Shown here: positions 53,416-60,988 of the stretch, in pieces | Layout: the number at the start of each line of letters is the position of its first letter | Numbering within the stretch: the stretch's first letter is position 1 | Assembly (NCBI RefSeq): GCF_900155425.1 | Contig: NZ_LT700191.1 | Coordinates: forward strand, 1,325,198 to 1,389,197 | Origin: Parabacteroides massiliensis | GTDB lineage: Bacteria; Bacteroidota; Bacteroidia; Bacteroidales; Tannerellaceae | Direction of reading: 5' to 3' | Length of the DNA stretch: 64,000 nucleotides | Position numbers and translations under genes: made by a program | Notes under the pieces: model-generated | Told to the model about the DNA's origin: nothing | Databases searched by the model: none | The model's input: only the letters and a program-made list of their open reading frames with translations

Positions 53416-53709
53416 ATGAAAACTATAGCAGAATATAAAGAAATACTATCCCAGTTCAAGAAAGAATTTGGTCCTCAATTTGGAATTAAAGAATTGGGAA
53501 TATTCGGTTCTGTTGCTAGAGGCGAACAGACCGAAAATAGTGACCTTGATCTGTTCGTCTCCCTCGAAAAGGTTGGACCTTTCACCGTTTTTGATATGAA
53601 AGAGCTATTGGAATCTTTATGCAAATGCAAGGTTGATCTGGTTCGGTTGCGTGACTCTCTGCGGCCGGCATTAAAAAGAAATATTTTTAAAGATGGAATT
53701 TATGTTTGA
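53416..53709 (+). CDS. MNT-domain nucleotidyltransferase (second module)
   Basis: A 97-residue protein. The complete active site is GIFGSVARGEQTENSDLDLFVSL (GSxxxRG and SDLDL), with the third acidic strand in KCKVDLVRL. It resembles MntA/DUF4111-type antitoxins that AMPylate a HEPN RNase. The partner begins 17 bp before its stop. A promoter precedes the pair. It lies divergent to the LytS/LytTR operon. Confidence 0.88.
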   Translation: MKTIAEYKEILSQFKKEFGPQFGIKELGIFGSVARGEQTENSDLDLFVSLEKVGPFTVFDMKELLESLCKCKVDLVRLRDSLRPALKRNIFKDGIYV

Positions 53710-54076
53710 TAATGGGAAGATATTGGATCGTTGTGAACAGATTGTAGAATCTATTGATTTAATAATGACGTGGAGTGAGCCAATTCAAAAACCTGAAGAC
53801 TTTCTTCTTTCATCAGAACGTGTATTAATTTTTGATGGTTGCATAATGCGTATTCAAACCATTGGAGAAAATATTAAAAAAATAGATGAGTACACAAGTG
53901 GAAAGTTGCTGCTTGAATATCCTGAAATTCCTTGGCGCAAAATTGTAGCTCTTCGAAATATTATATCGCATGAATATGCTAATATCGATGAAGAAATTAT
54001 ATTTGCTATTGTCAAACAAAGTTTGCCTCCTTTGAAATTAGCGGTATTGGAAATAATAAATGCGTTCCAATCTTGA
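53693..54076 (+). CDS. HEPN protein of the HepT/DUF86 type
   Basis: A 127-residue HepT-like protein. The RNase motif R-X4-H is present in ALRNIISHEYANID (RNIISH), the standard DUF86 signature, preceded by RIQTIGENIKKIDEY. Its coding start overlaps the MNT gene by 17 bp. An ATG at 53702 is an alternative. Inferred: RNase toxin blocked by the MNT partner, as in MntA-HepT. Base composition is more A+T-rich than the neighbours. Confidence 0.88.
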   Translation: MEFMFDNGKILDRCEQIVESIDLIMTWSEPIQKPEDFLLSSERVLIFDGCIMRIQTIGENIKKIDEYTSGKLLLEYPEIPWRKIVALRNIISHEYANIDEEIIFAIVKQSLPPLKLAVLEIINAFQS

Positions 54077-54174
54077 TATAACCAAAACCGGAATTCTCAT
54101 ATAAGCACTTGCTAAAAAACATAAAGGTTTTGCATTACCTCCTTACGCAGAGTCCTAAAAAGAACACTGCACGT

Positions 54175-55136
54175 TTATAAGTTTCTCTTTTTGTGTTTTA
54201 TCAACATGATTACCGGATTGGAGTCTTCGTCCAGTTTTGATGCGATCTCTTTTAGTTTGCCTTTCAACTTCCCTTTTTCATAGTCTCTGCAAAGTTCGAA
54301 AGCATTTAGGGTAGCCCATGATTCACCTTTGGAATTGATCGGGGTCAGCATAACCATATAGAGTTCTTTTTTATAGGAATAATCGCCATTATAAATGATA
54401 TATCTGAAGAAGTCCTTTTCCTGTGTATCGTACACAAAGTATGTTTTCGGAAACCCTTCTTCTTTGCTGAAATCATATACATTCTTGATGCTTTCCATGA
54501 AATAATAACGATTGGAAACCAACTTCAGAATCAGGAAAAATTCCGGATTCATGGTGTGGATAGGTGGTGTCCGCACAATAAACGGGCGTAAACTATAATC
54601 AGGCATTAACGTGTAGATCGTATCTGACGAAGGCTCCAATAGGATCCAATTACCCTTAAAGGGGGTTATTCTGCTATAATTCCCCGGTCCGGCAGCTCTT
54701 GTCCCTCCTTCATGTCTTAATAGTTGGATAAAAATCTTCTTTTCTTTAAATGGGGTTTTAATCTCTTTGGTTATGCTCCCGTCTTGTTTCGATACAAGCA
54801 GGAATGGTATCCTTCCCCTCCTTGCCCTTTGCGATTAATCTTCCGGACGGCTTTCCCGCTCCGGCCATATACAAAAATATCACCGTCATCCCTATAGTTT
54901 GTTACCAATATGAGTTCTTTGCCTACAGCCTGCACAAATCCTTGATTAATAAAATTGTCGTTCGTTTCTAACGGAATATATTCAACATCCATGAAGTCTT
55001 GAAGGATCAGTTCCTTTTTGGGAAAAGAGTTTTTGGTGACATCTACCGTGATCAAGTCGTCTGCCGTTGGATTCTGTCTTTTGCAACCTGCCGTCATTAA
55101 CAGAATAGATAGAAAGAAAATAGTTGTGCCTTTCAT
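54175..55136 (-). pseudogene. Six-bladed beta-propeller lipoprotein, internally deleted and frameshifted
   Basis: The N-terminal piece (from ATG 55136) has a lipobox signal (MTAGCKRQ), LITVDVTKNSFPKKELILQDFM, MDVEYIPLET and ends after RKGQGGEGY, reading out of frame to a stop at 54771. The C-terminal piece is open in another frame from about 54810 (IPFLLVSKQDGSITKEIK) through LLEPSSDTIYTL to the stop at 54175. Both belong to the Bacteroidales 6-bladed propeller (BF3164-like) family. About 80 residues expected between KGQGGE and the IPFLL-like strand are missing. So a deletion joined the two parts near 54805-54825 and shifted the frame. Its promoter and operator remain. Confidence 0.85.
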
Positions 55137-55187
55137 GCCGGATAATTAAATTATTGCCAATTCCTTATTTATCTGTTTCCAGAAATT

Positions 55188-55250
55188 CAAATCTATGTGA
55201 TAATACCGAGCAGGTATCCGGCAAATGAGCAGATGGTCGTTTGGGATGAG
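55188..55250 (-). promoter_or_regulatory. Promoter and direct-repeat operator of the propeller gene
   Basis: On the minus strand TAGATTTG (55188-55195) and two CTCAT repeats (55225-55229, 55246-55250), 21 bp apart. Order and spacing (29 nt from box to first repeat) are as before the LytS/LytTR operon, and most of the intervening bases match too. Confidence 0.6.
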
Positions 55251-55316
55251 TATTTGTGGCAATGATAGCGAGTAATCTTAGATTGTTGGCAAGCATTATA
55301 CGGCCGGTATTAGCAT

Positions 55317-55361
55317 GGAGGTGTGTCAAAATATACTTTCATGCAATTTCGACACACTTCC
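55317..55361. terminator. Hairpin at the 3' end of the heparinase-like gene
   Basis: GGAGGTGTGTC (55317-55327) pairs with GACACACTTCC (55351-55361) at 10 of 11 positions across a 23-nt A+T-rich loop. It is just past the stop at 55369. No T run follows on the minus strand, so termination is only likely. Together with the operator, this is all I see in the 232-bp gap. Confidence 0.4.
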
Positions 55362-55368
55362 AAGCTTT

Positions 55369-57270
55369 TTATTCAGCCTCAAAAAATGTACGGATGTAGC
55401 CTTCTTTTGATTTTTCATTCAGCCGAATTCCAATACGGGAAAACTCAGGACCGTTTTCTTGTATCTTTTCCGGAATGATGGTATATCCTTTGGGAGAGGA
55501 AACCTCTATTTTTATATGGGCCGTATGCTGTTTGCCTGATAGTTTTATTTTGTTGTCTCCTATTTCCTGCCAATCGGCCAGTGTTATCACTGCAGATTCA
55601 AAAGAACCGGCTTTATTTAGTTCGAAATGGTCTTCAACTAATAGGCTTCCTTTTCCGTTGCGATCATAGACAAATTTGCGTGTATATGACTTCAGATTCG
55701 GGCAATCATAGGCTTTTGTTAAGTCCAAAGTATATTCGTCACGGGTGGACGTGAAATTCGTTCCGATTATTTCTGCCCTAAACTCTTTTCCTGCTTTTTG
55801 TAGTGTCTGGTCGATCACTGCAACTGGATGGCCGAAAGAGGAAATAGACTTGAATGTGTATCGTTTTTCCGTCCACATCGCACCTGCATAATGGTAAGGG
55901 CCACCCGGATCACCCGCCAATGTTTCATCTCCTATAATAAGAGAATAACTCCCGATGTCATTATGATTGTGGTGTTCGTCATTATTTCCTCCTTTTAAAG
56001 CGACTCCCATAGAATGAGCTGTTGGATTCTCCGGTCGGCAGATTAATACACCGGCTTTGTCGAAGAATGTCCTGATAGGTTGTTTTCCCTCTGCCTTTGC
56101 CGAACTTTCTACAGGAGTGGAGTTTTGTGACGCTGTATTTGGGAAAAGCAACATCGCTGTGAATACAGAAGGAAGAAGTTTCTGAGAGTCAAGCTGGTCG
56201 TAGGCAGGTAACCCTAATCCCAAATTGTGGTTGCAGTACCATAAAATCTGAGGAGAAACAGTTACTCCGATCCGGCAGTCTGCAAAAGCGGGATAGGCTC
56301 CATTGATGATTTCGAAATTGATGCCATACATCGCTATTTTTTTCATCTTCTCGCCTTTGAACAGATCTATGGCTCCTTTTGTGCGCTGATATAACTGTTC
56401 CCGTAAAATGATATAATGTTGGAATCCGTAATTGAAATATCCCAGTCCTTCCGTGCAATATCCGTCATCTGCGTATCCCAATACACTGTTCTGCGAATAA
56501 TATTCAGCAGCGGCAACAAACAAGGCCCGTTCTTTCCGGTCTTTTATGACTCCGACAGCGGCACTGGTGACTCCTGCCAAACAAACAGCATTCCAGTTAT
56601 TTGTATTATTGAACCAGTTAAAGGTATATCCTTGTCCGGTTTGCAATGCATCTTTAACCGGATTGAAGGCACGGGTATACATAGAATCTATTACCTCTTG
56701 CCTGACCGGTTCGCTTATCTTGTCATCCAAGAAATAAAGAGTTTCTGCTAACTCATGGACAAAAGCAGCAGCTACCAGATCGACTTCATGTTTCTTTCCG
56801 TAAAATACATCCAGAGAAGCGTCGTGGGCCGGGAGTATCCAAGAGCGATGAGAGATCAGGTCTTTCAATGTCGATTCTATTTTGGGGACAAAACGTCCTT
56901 TGTTTTCTATACATTCGGCCCAGACCAACGGAGCCAGACGTGATTTTCTGGCATTCAGCATTTTCTCTCCGGGAGGTCTGACTCCGTTCCTTGAAAATTC
57001 CAAATAAAGTTCATCATCCCAAGCTGGCATTTCTGTATTCAGAACTTCCTCTGCCTTTTGCAGGATAGAGGGATAATCTATTTTGTCTTTGATTTTTTCC
57101 CACTCTGAGCGGTTGTGATAGGATACACCGAATCCTGCCGGTTTTTCTTCTAAATAACCAGCTATTTCGTTGATCCGCTGCTGGTTCTTCTCTTCAAAAG
57201 GAATACTCTTCGGTATTTGTGCCACTAGAGCAAAAGGCAGCAAACAAAAGATTAAAAGGTATTTATTCAT
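55369..57270 (-). CDS. Heparinase II/III-like exported protein
   Basis: A 633-residue protein with signal peptide MNKYLLIFCLLPFALVAQ. An alpha/alpha-toroid N-terminal domain (about 30-370, many helices, NWFNNTNNWNAVCLAGV) precedes the beta-sandwich heparinase II/III domain (from about 390). That domain contains GGNNDEHHNHNDIGSYSLIIGDETLAGDPGG (read in pieces) with the histidine/asparagine site. Family members cleave uronate-containing polysaccharides by beta-elimination. No SusC/SusD pair is nearby, so the substrate is open. Located in the periplasm or on the surface. Confidence 0.85.
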   Translation of the reverse strand: MNKYLLIFCLLPFALVAQIPKSIPFEEKNQQRINEIAGYLEEKPAGFGVSYHNRSEWEKIKDKIDYPSILQKAEEVLNTEMPAWDDELYLEFSRNGVRPPGEKMLNARKSRLAPLVWAECIENKGRFVPKIESTLKDLISHRSWILPAHDASLDVFYGKKHEVDLVAAAFVHELAETLYFLDDKISEPVRQEVIDSMYTRAFNPVKDALQTGQGYTFNWFNNTNNWNAVCLAGVTSAAVGVIKDRKERALFVAAAEYYSQNSVLGYADDGYCTEGLGYFNYGFQHYIILREQLYQRTKGAIDLFKGEKMKKIAMYGINFEIINGAYPAFADCRIGVTVSPQILWYCNHNLGLGLPAYDQLDSQKLLPSVFTAMLLFPNTASQNSTPVESSAKAEGKQPIRTFFDKAGVLICRPENPTAHSMGVALKGGNNDEHHNHNDIGSYSLIIGDETLAGDPGGPYHYAGAMWTEKRYTFKSISSFGHPVAVIDQTLQKAGKEFRAEIIGTNFTSTRDEYTLDLTKAYDCPNLKSYTRKFVYDRNGKGSLLVEDHFELNKAGSFESAVITLADWQEIGDNKIKLSGKQHTAHIKIEVSSPKGYTIIPEKIQENGPEFSRIGIRLNEKSKEGYIRTFFEAE

Positions 57271-57317
57271 GATATATTATGTTTTTAATGAATATTAGCG
57301 TGATTCAACCGGGAATT

Positions 57318-57752
57318 TTAACTCTCCCGGCATTCCTCCGGCAATATCGCCAAAGCTTTGTTTTCGTTGGCTTCCATGATTTCGCGTTCTCCGGGTCCTT
57401 TATCGTTGATGCCGCAGAGGTGGAGGATGCCGTGGATGATGGTACGGTGGAGTTCTTCGTTGTAGGGGGTGTTGAAGGTCTCTGAATTGCTCTTCACCGT
57501 GTCGAGGCTGATAAACAGGTCTCCGGATATCTTATCGCCACTGGTGTAGTCAAATGTGATGATATCCGTATAATAATCGTGTTGGAGGTACTGGCGGTTT
57601 ACTTCCAGTATCTTCTCGTCGGAGCAGAAGATATAGCTGATGTCGCCGACTTTCTTCCCGTATGTGGCGGCGACTTCCTTTACCCAGTTACCGACCGCTC
57701 TCTTTTTAATTGCCGGAAGCTTGATGTCTTCCGCGTAAAATGCTATTGCCAT
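57318..57752 (-). CDS. ybeY: Endoribonuclease YbeY
   Basis: A 144-residue rRNA-processing metalloprotein. The signature is HRTIIHGILHLCGINDKGPGE: two histidines of the zinc site (HGILHL) are present, but the third ligand position, normally a histidine in GYDH, is an aspartate in GIND. EREIMEANENKAL continues the helix. EVNRQYLQHDYYTDIITFDY is the other conserved strand. I believe the aspartate is common in Bacteroidetes. It should mature 16S rRNA. Confidence 0.93.
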   Translation of the reverse strand: MAIAFYAEDIKLPAIKKRAVGNWVKEVAATYGKKVGDISYIFCSDEKILEVNRQYLQHDYYTDIITFDYTSGDKISGDLFISLDTVKSNSETFNTPYNEELHRTIIHGILHLCGINDKGPGEREIMEANENKALAILPEECRES

Positions 57753-57876
57753 ATTGTTATTCTTTTTATATTTTATCTTACCGAATGATATGTTAAAAAA
57801 TATTACCCGCTATACTAATTCCAAAAACATGCCCTACTAATCCGAATTGCATGGTAGGCGGTGTCATTTTGATATT

Positions 57877-57899
57877 AGGTAAAAAACAGATACGTCATA
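57877..57899. repeat. 23-bp direct repeat, distal copy (cassette boundary)
   Basis: Begins AGGTAAAAAACAG and ends TACGTCATA, identical to 58665-58687, which is the 3' end of the SpmA/B-like gene. It lies 15 nt past the MNT stop, on the far side of the MNT-HEPN pair. Looks like a duplicated attachment site. Confidence 0.8.
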
Positions 57900-57914
57900 A
57901 ATGTCCGGTTGTTT

Positions 57915-58235
57915 CTACTGTTTGTAAATCGTTATTCCAACCCTGTCGATATGTGCTTTCAAATCGGGATTGGAGATGGACGAGTAGGCGAGTAGGTCGA
58001 CGAAAAAGGGTAGGAGAGATTCTTCGAATGCTCCTGCAAGGCTGCATATATCCTCTTTTGTCAAAGTTGCGCCTTTAATGGCCATATCTATATCTGAACC
58101 GGGTTTGTAATTGCCTTTGGCCCTCGAACCGAATACGATTGCTTCCTCGACATGCGGATATCGGGAAAAGATCCGATCGATGATTTCCTGATGTCTCGGT
58201 GTAAGCCCTAATCGTGTGATTGTATTTCCAACCAT
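57915..58235 (-). CDS. MNT-domain nucleotidyltransferase (third module)
   Basis: A 106-residue nucleotidyltransferase. The site is AIVFGSRAKGNYKPGSDIDMAIKG (GSxxxKG and SDIDM), with VDLLAYSSI as the third strand. The glycine-serine loop has lysine in place of the arginine of other MNTs. It overlaps the HEPN-like gene by 28 bp and follows it on the minus strand. This gene order (HEPN-like first) differs from the two other modules in the window. It lies in a cassette bounded by 23-bp direct repeats. Confidence 0.86.
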   Translation of the reverse strand: MVGNTITRLGLTPRHQEIIDRIFSRYPHVEEAIVFGSRAKGNYKPGSDIDMAIKGATLTKEDICSLAGAFEESLLPFFVDLLAYSSISNPDLKAHIDRVGITIYKQ

Positions 58236-58621
58236 GTATGCAATGCTTTTAGTAAGGGGAAATAGCTCGTTTGAATGTTATTCGCTACCGACAGAGCCGT
58301 TTCTTCGTCATACGTGTGAGTTGTCAGATTCCGGTCATTCAAGGCTTGCAACCATAAATCGCCCTCTTGGATGTACCCGGATTGGAAGGCTTGCCGGAGT
58401 GTGGCACGCGGAGAAGGGCAGGTGAACCCTTCTGCTTCCAGATAATCTTTCAATGTTTTCCACGAAAGTTCGAATGTAAATTCATATATCTGGATCAATC
58501 CGGCTTGCAGGAGAAAATTGTCCGGATCTTCCCGTATGATTAACATCGCCTTGCTTAATCGGAGGAAGGCCTTGTCGAAATTCTGAAAACGTTGTTTCCA
58601 GCGGATATCTTGTTGTTCCAT
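58208..58621 (-). CDS. HI0074-type nucleotidyltransferase substrate-binding (HEPN-fold) protein
   Basis: A 137-residue helical protein. FTFELSWKTLKDYLEAEGF and SPRATLRQAFQSGYI are typical of the HI0074 family, the HEPN-fold partner of MNT proteins. LNDRNLTTHTYDE carries RNLTTH, a complete R-X4-H motif. It starts at the ATG at 58621, 43 nt inside the cassette boundary. Whether it is a toxin or a substrate-binding subunit is unsettled for this group. Confidence 0.86.
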   Translation of the reverse strand: MEQQDIRWKQRFQNFDKAFLRLSKAMLIIREDPDNFLLQAGLIQIYEFTFELSWKTLKDYLEAEGFTCPSPRATLRQAFQSGYIQEGDLWLQALNDRNLTTHTYDEETALSVANNIQTSYFPLLKALHTWLEIQSHD

Positions 58622-58662
58622 ACTTTATTGCAATTTAGATAGGACGAAGATACGAATTATTT

Positions 58663-59895
58663 TCAGGTAAAAAACAGATACGTCATAGCTACCGCCGCGA
58701 TCGCTCCGGCTAAATCGGCTAGCAGCGAACAGGGAATCGTATAGTAGGTGTTGCGGATTCCGACACTGCCGAAATAAAGGGCGACGACGTAGAAAGTCGT
58801 GTCGCTCGATCCCTGCACGATAGAGCAGAGGCGGCCTATGAACGAATCCGCGCCGTAGGTGTTCATCGCATCCAGCATCATGCCCCGCGCCCCGCTGCCG
58901 CTGAGCGGTTTCATCAGCATGGTAGGTAGGCCTTCCACGAACTGCGTGTCCAGTCCTGCTGCCGTGACTCCCATGCGGATGCCGTTGATCAGGAAATCCA
59001 TCGCTCCAGAAGCCCGGAAAACAGCGATGGCGACCAATACGGCGATGAGGTAGGGGATAATCGTCACGGCGGTTTGGAAACCCTCTTTCGCTCCTTCGAT
59101 AAAGGTGTCGTAGACATTGATTTTCTTACGAATTCCGCTGATGATGAATCCGCATATGATGGAGAAAAGCAAAATGTTGGCAAACAGGGTAGAGTAGAGG
59201 GAGACCGATTGCTGGCTCATCATCCCGAAAAGCAACGCCAAGCCACCGATGAATGCGATCATGCCACCGAAGAAAAGCAGCAGGTTGCGTTGCAGGATGT
59301 TGATCCGTTGTTTGATACAGACCGCCAGTATGGCTACCAGGGTGGAAGAGAAGGTCGCGAGCATAAGGGGCAGGAAGACATCGGCCGGGTTTGCCGCCCC
59401 CATCTGTGCCCGGTAGGTCATGATGGAGACCGGGATCAACGTCAGTCCCGAAGCGTTGATGCAAAGGAACATGATCATCGGATCACTGGCGGAATCCTTC
59501 TGCGTGTTCAGTTCCTGCAACTCTTTCATGGCTTTCAGTCCCATCGGCGTGGCGGCATTGTCCAAGCCTAACAGGTTGGCCGAAATGCACATGAAGATGG
59601 AACCCGTTGCCGGATGGTCTTTCGGTATTCCCGGAAAGAGCTTGCTGAATACGGGCGCCGTCAGTCGGGCAAACGCCTGTATCACGCCTCCTCTTTCCCC
59701 GATTTTCATTATGCCGAGCCAAAGAGCCAGGACGCCTGTCAGTCCGAGGGATATTTCGAACCCTGTCTTTGCCGAAGCAAAAGAAGCGTTGATGATGTTG
59801 GTGAAAACTTCCGTGTCTCCACCGATGACCAGTTTGCAAAGCGCCACCACGAAGGCGATCAGAAAGAAGGCGATCCAGATATAATTTAGAACCAT
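58663..59895 (-). CDS. SpmA/SpmB-like nucleoside-recognition (Gate) membrane protein
   Basis: A 410-residue protein with two Gate/nucleoside-recognition halves, each with several hydrophobic helices. The first has GFEISLGLTGVLALWLGIMKIGERGG and LLGLDNAATPMGLKAM, the SpmA pattern. The second has FIEGAKEGFQTAVTIIPYLIAVLVAIAVFRASGAMD and GSSDTTFYVVALYFGSVGI, the SpmB pattern. So it is an SpmA-SpmB fusion, as usual in Bacteroidetes; its cargo is unknown. Its last seven codons form the 23-bp repeat that also lies past the MNT-HEPN cassette. Confidence 0.87.
   Translation of the reverse strand: MVLNYIWIAFFLIAFVVALCKLVIGGDTEVFTNIINASFASAKTGFEISLGLTGVLALWLGIMKIGERGGVIQAFARLTAPVFSKLFPGIPKDHPATGSIFMCISANLLGLDNAATPMGLKAMKELQELNTQKDSASDPMIMFLCINASGLTLIPVSIMTYRAQMGAANPADVFLPLMLATFSSTLVAILAVCIKQRINILQRNLLLFFGGMIAFIGGLALLFGMMSQQSVSLYSTLFANILLFSIICGFIISGIRKKINVYDTFIEGAKEGFQTAVTIIPYLIAVLVAIAVFRASGAMDFLINGIRMGVTAAGLDTQFVEGLPTMLMKPLSGSGARGMMLDAMNTYGADSFIGRLCSIVQGSSDTTFYVVALYFGSVGIRNTYYTIPCSLLADLAGAIAAVAMTYLFFT
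58665..58687. repeat. 23-bp direct repeat, proximal copy within the 3' end of the SpmA/B-like gene
   Basis: Covers the final codons and first base of the stop (complement TGA at 58663-58665). Identical to 57877-57899. The 765 bp between the two copies hold only the MNT-HEPN pair. Confidence 0.85.
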
Positions 59896-60072
59896 AGCAG
59901 TTGTTGACAGGTAATAAGATACTCGTTATCGGAATACAAAAATAGGAAATAATCGGGTTTCATAGGAAAAAGGAGGCGGGAAATGGAAGATTGTTTGCTT
60001 AGTTGCAAAAAGCTGGTTACATTTGGTGGATGTTTTTTTGTGTTTAATCAATTCAAATTTAGCGATAATATG

Positions 60073-60891
60073 ATGAATAAAATCGGGTTGACTTTTCTGC
60101 TTGTCTGGTTTGCTGTGATGGCTGTTGCAGCCGATTATACCTATGAACGTAATGTCCCGTACCGGGAAAATACGGGTGATGAATATGCTTCTAAAATGTG
60201 CCGTCTGGATATTGCTTACCGGCCGGGTGTGCAAAACGCGCCTGTCGTGGTCTGGTTTCATGGCGGCGGCCTGACCGGTGGCAGCCGTGAAGTTCCATCT
60301 CAATTGTTGACGGACGGATTGGTAGTCGTTGGTGTCGAATACCGCTTGTCGCCGCATGTGAAAACGATGGAGATCGTGGACGATGCCGCTGCTGCCGTTG
60401 CTTGGGTATTCGATAATATCGGAAAATACGGAGGTGACCCCTCCTCTATCTATATCGCCGGCCATTCCGCAGGCGGCTACCTGGTCGATATGGTCGGACT
60501 GGATAAAACGCAGTTGGCGCGTTATGGAAAAGATGCCGACAAGCTTGCCGGGATCATCCCTTTCAGCGGCCAGGTAATCACTCATTTCGAAACTCGCAAC
60601 CAGCGGGGACTGAAACCGCTGCAACCGACAATCGACGAAACAGCTCCCTTGTTTCATGTCCGGAAAGACTGCGCCCCTATCCTGATCCTTTCCGGCGATC
60701 GAGAAAAGGAACTGTATGGCCGCTATGAAGAGTCCGCCTATTTCTACCGCCTCTTCAAATTGCTCGGCCATCCCGATGTGACCCTTTACGAATTAGGCGG
60801 TTTCGACCACGGCTCTATGCGCGATGCCGCTTTTCCCTTGGCCGTCCGGTTTATCCGCGACCATGCACTTTCAAATCAACCCCGGAAGTAA
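60073..60891 (+). CDS. Exported alpha/beta-hydrolase (esterase)
   Basis: A 272-residue enzyme. The signal MNKIGLTFLLVWFAVMAVAAD suggests export. The oxyanion motif VWFHGGGLTGGS (HGGG) and the nucleophile elbow IAGHSAGGYL are clear. ILSGDREKE supplies the acid and GGFDHGSM the histidine. It belongs to the hormone-sensitive-lipase/carboxylesterase group (BD-FAE-like) and may remove acyl groups from carbohydrates. The frame is open upstream to 59983, but the signal sequence places the start at 60070/60073. Confidence 0.85.
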   Translation: MNKIGLTFLLVWFAVMAVAADYTYERNVPYRENTGDEYASKMCRLDIAYRPGVQNAPVVVWFHGGGLTGGSREVPSQLLTDGLVVVGVEYRLSPHVKTMEIVDDAAAAVAWVFDNIGKYGGDPSSIYIAGHSAGGYLVDMVGLDKTQLARYGKDADKLAGIIPFSGQVITHFETRNQRGLKPLQPTIDETAPLFHVRKDCAPILILSGDREKELYGRYEESAYFYRLFKLLGHPDVTLYELGGFDHGSMRDAAFPLAVRFIRDHALSNQPRK

Positions 60892-60903
60892 CGGATAATT
60901 TTG

Positions 60904-60911
60904 TATTTTTG
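60904..60911 (+). promoter_or_regulatory. -7 element before the dehydrogenase gene
   Basis: TATTTTTG fits TAnnTTTG, 77 nt before the ATG at 60989. No TTG at the right distance upstream. Confidence 0.35.
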
Positions 60912-60988
60912 CAGGGTATTAATGATGTATAATAATTTAATTATAAGCGAATAAATCATCATTTACCTTCATAAGTTGAATAAAAAGA

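Noticed and set aside
53290-54170. Direct repeats around the second MNT-HEPN pair, as found for the third
   Set aside because: I compared both flanks and saw no shared 15-mer or longer match. The nearby similarity to 55225-55250 is explained by the operator.
59926-60771. 281-residue minus-strand open frame
   Set aside because: It is the antisense shadow of the esterase gene, which has clear HGGG and GHSAGG motifs on the plus strand.
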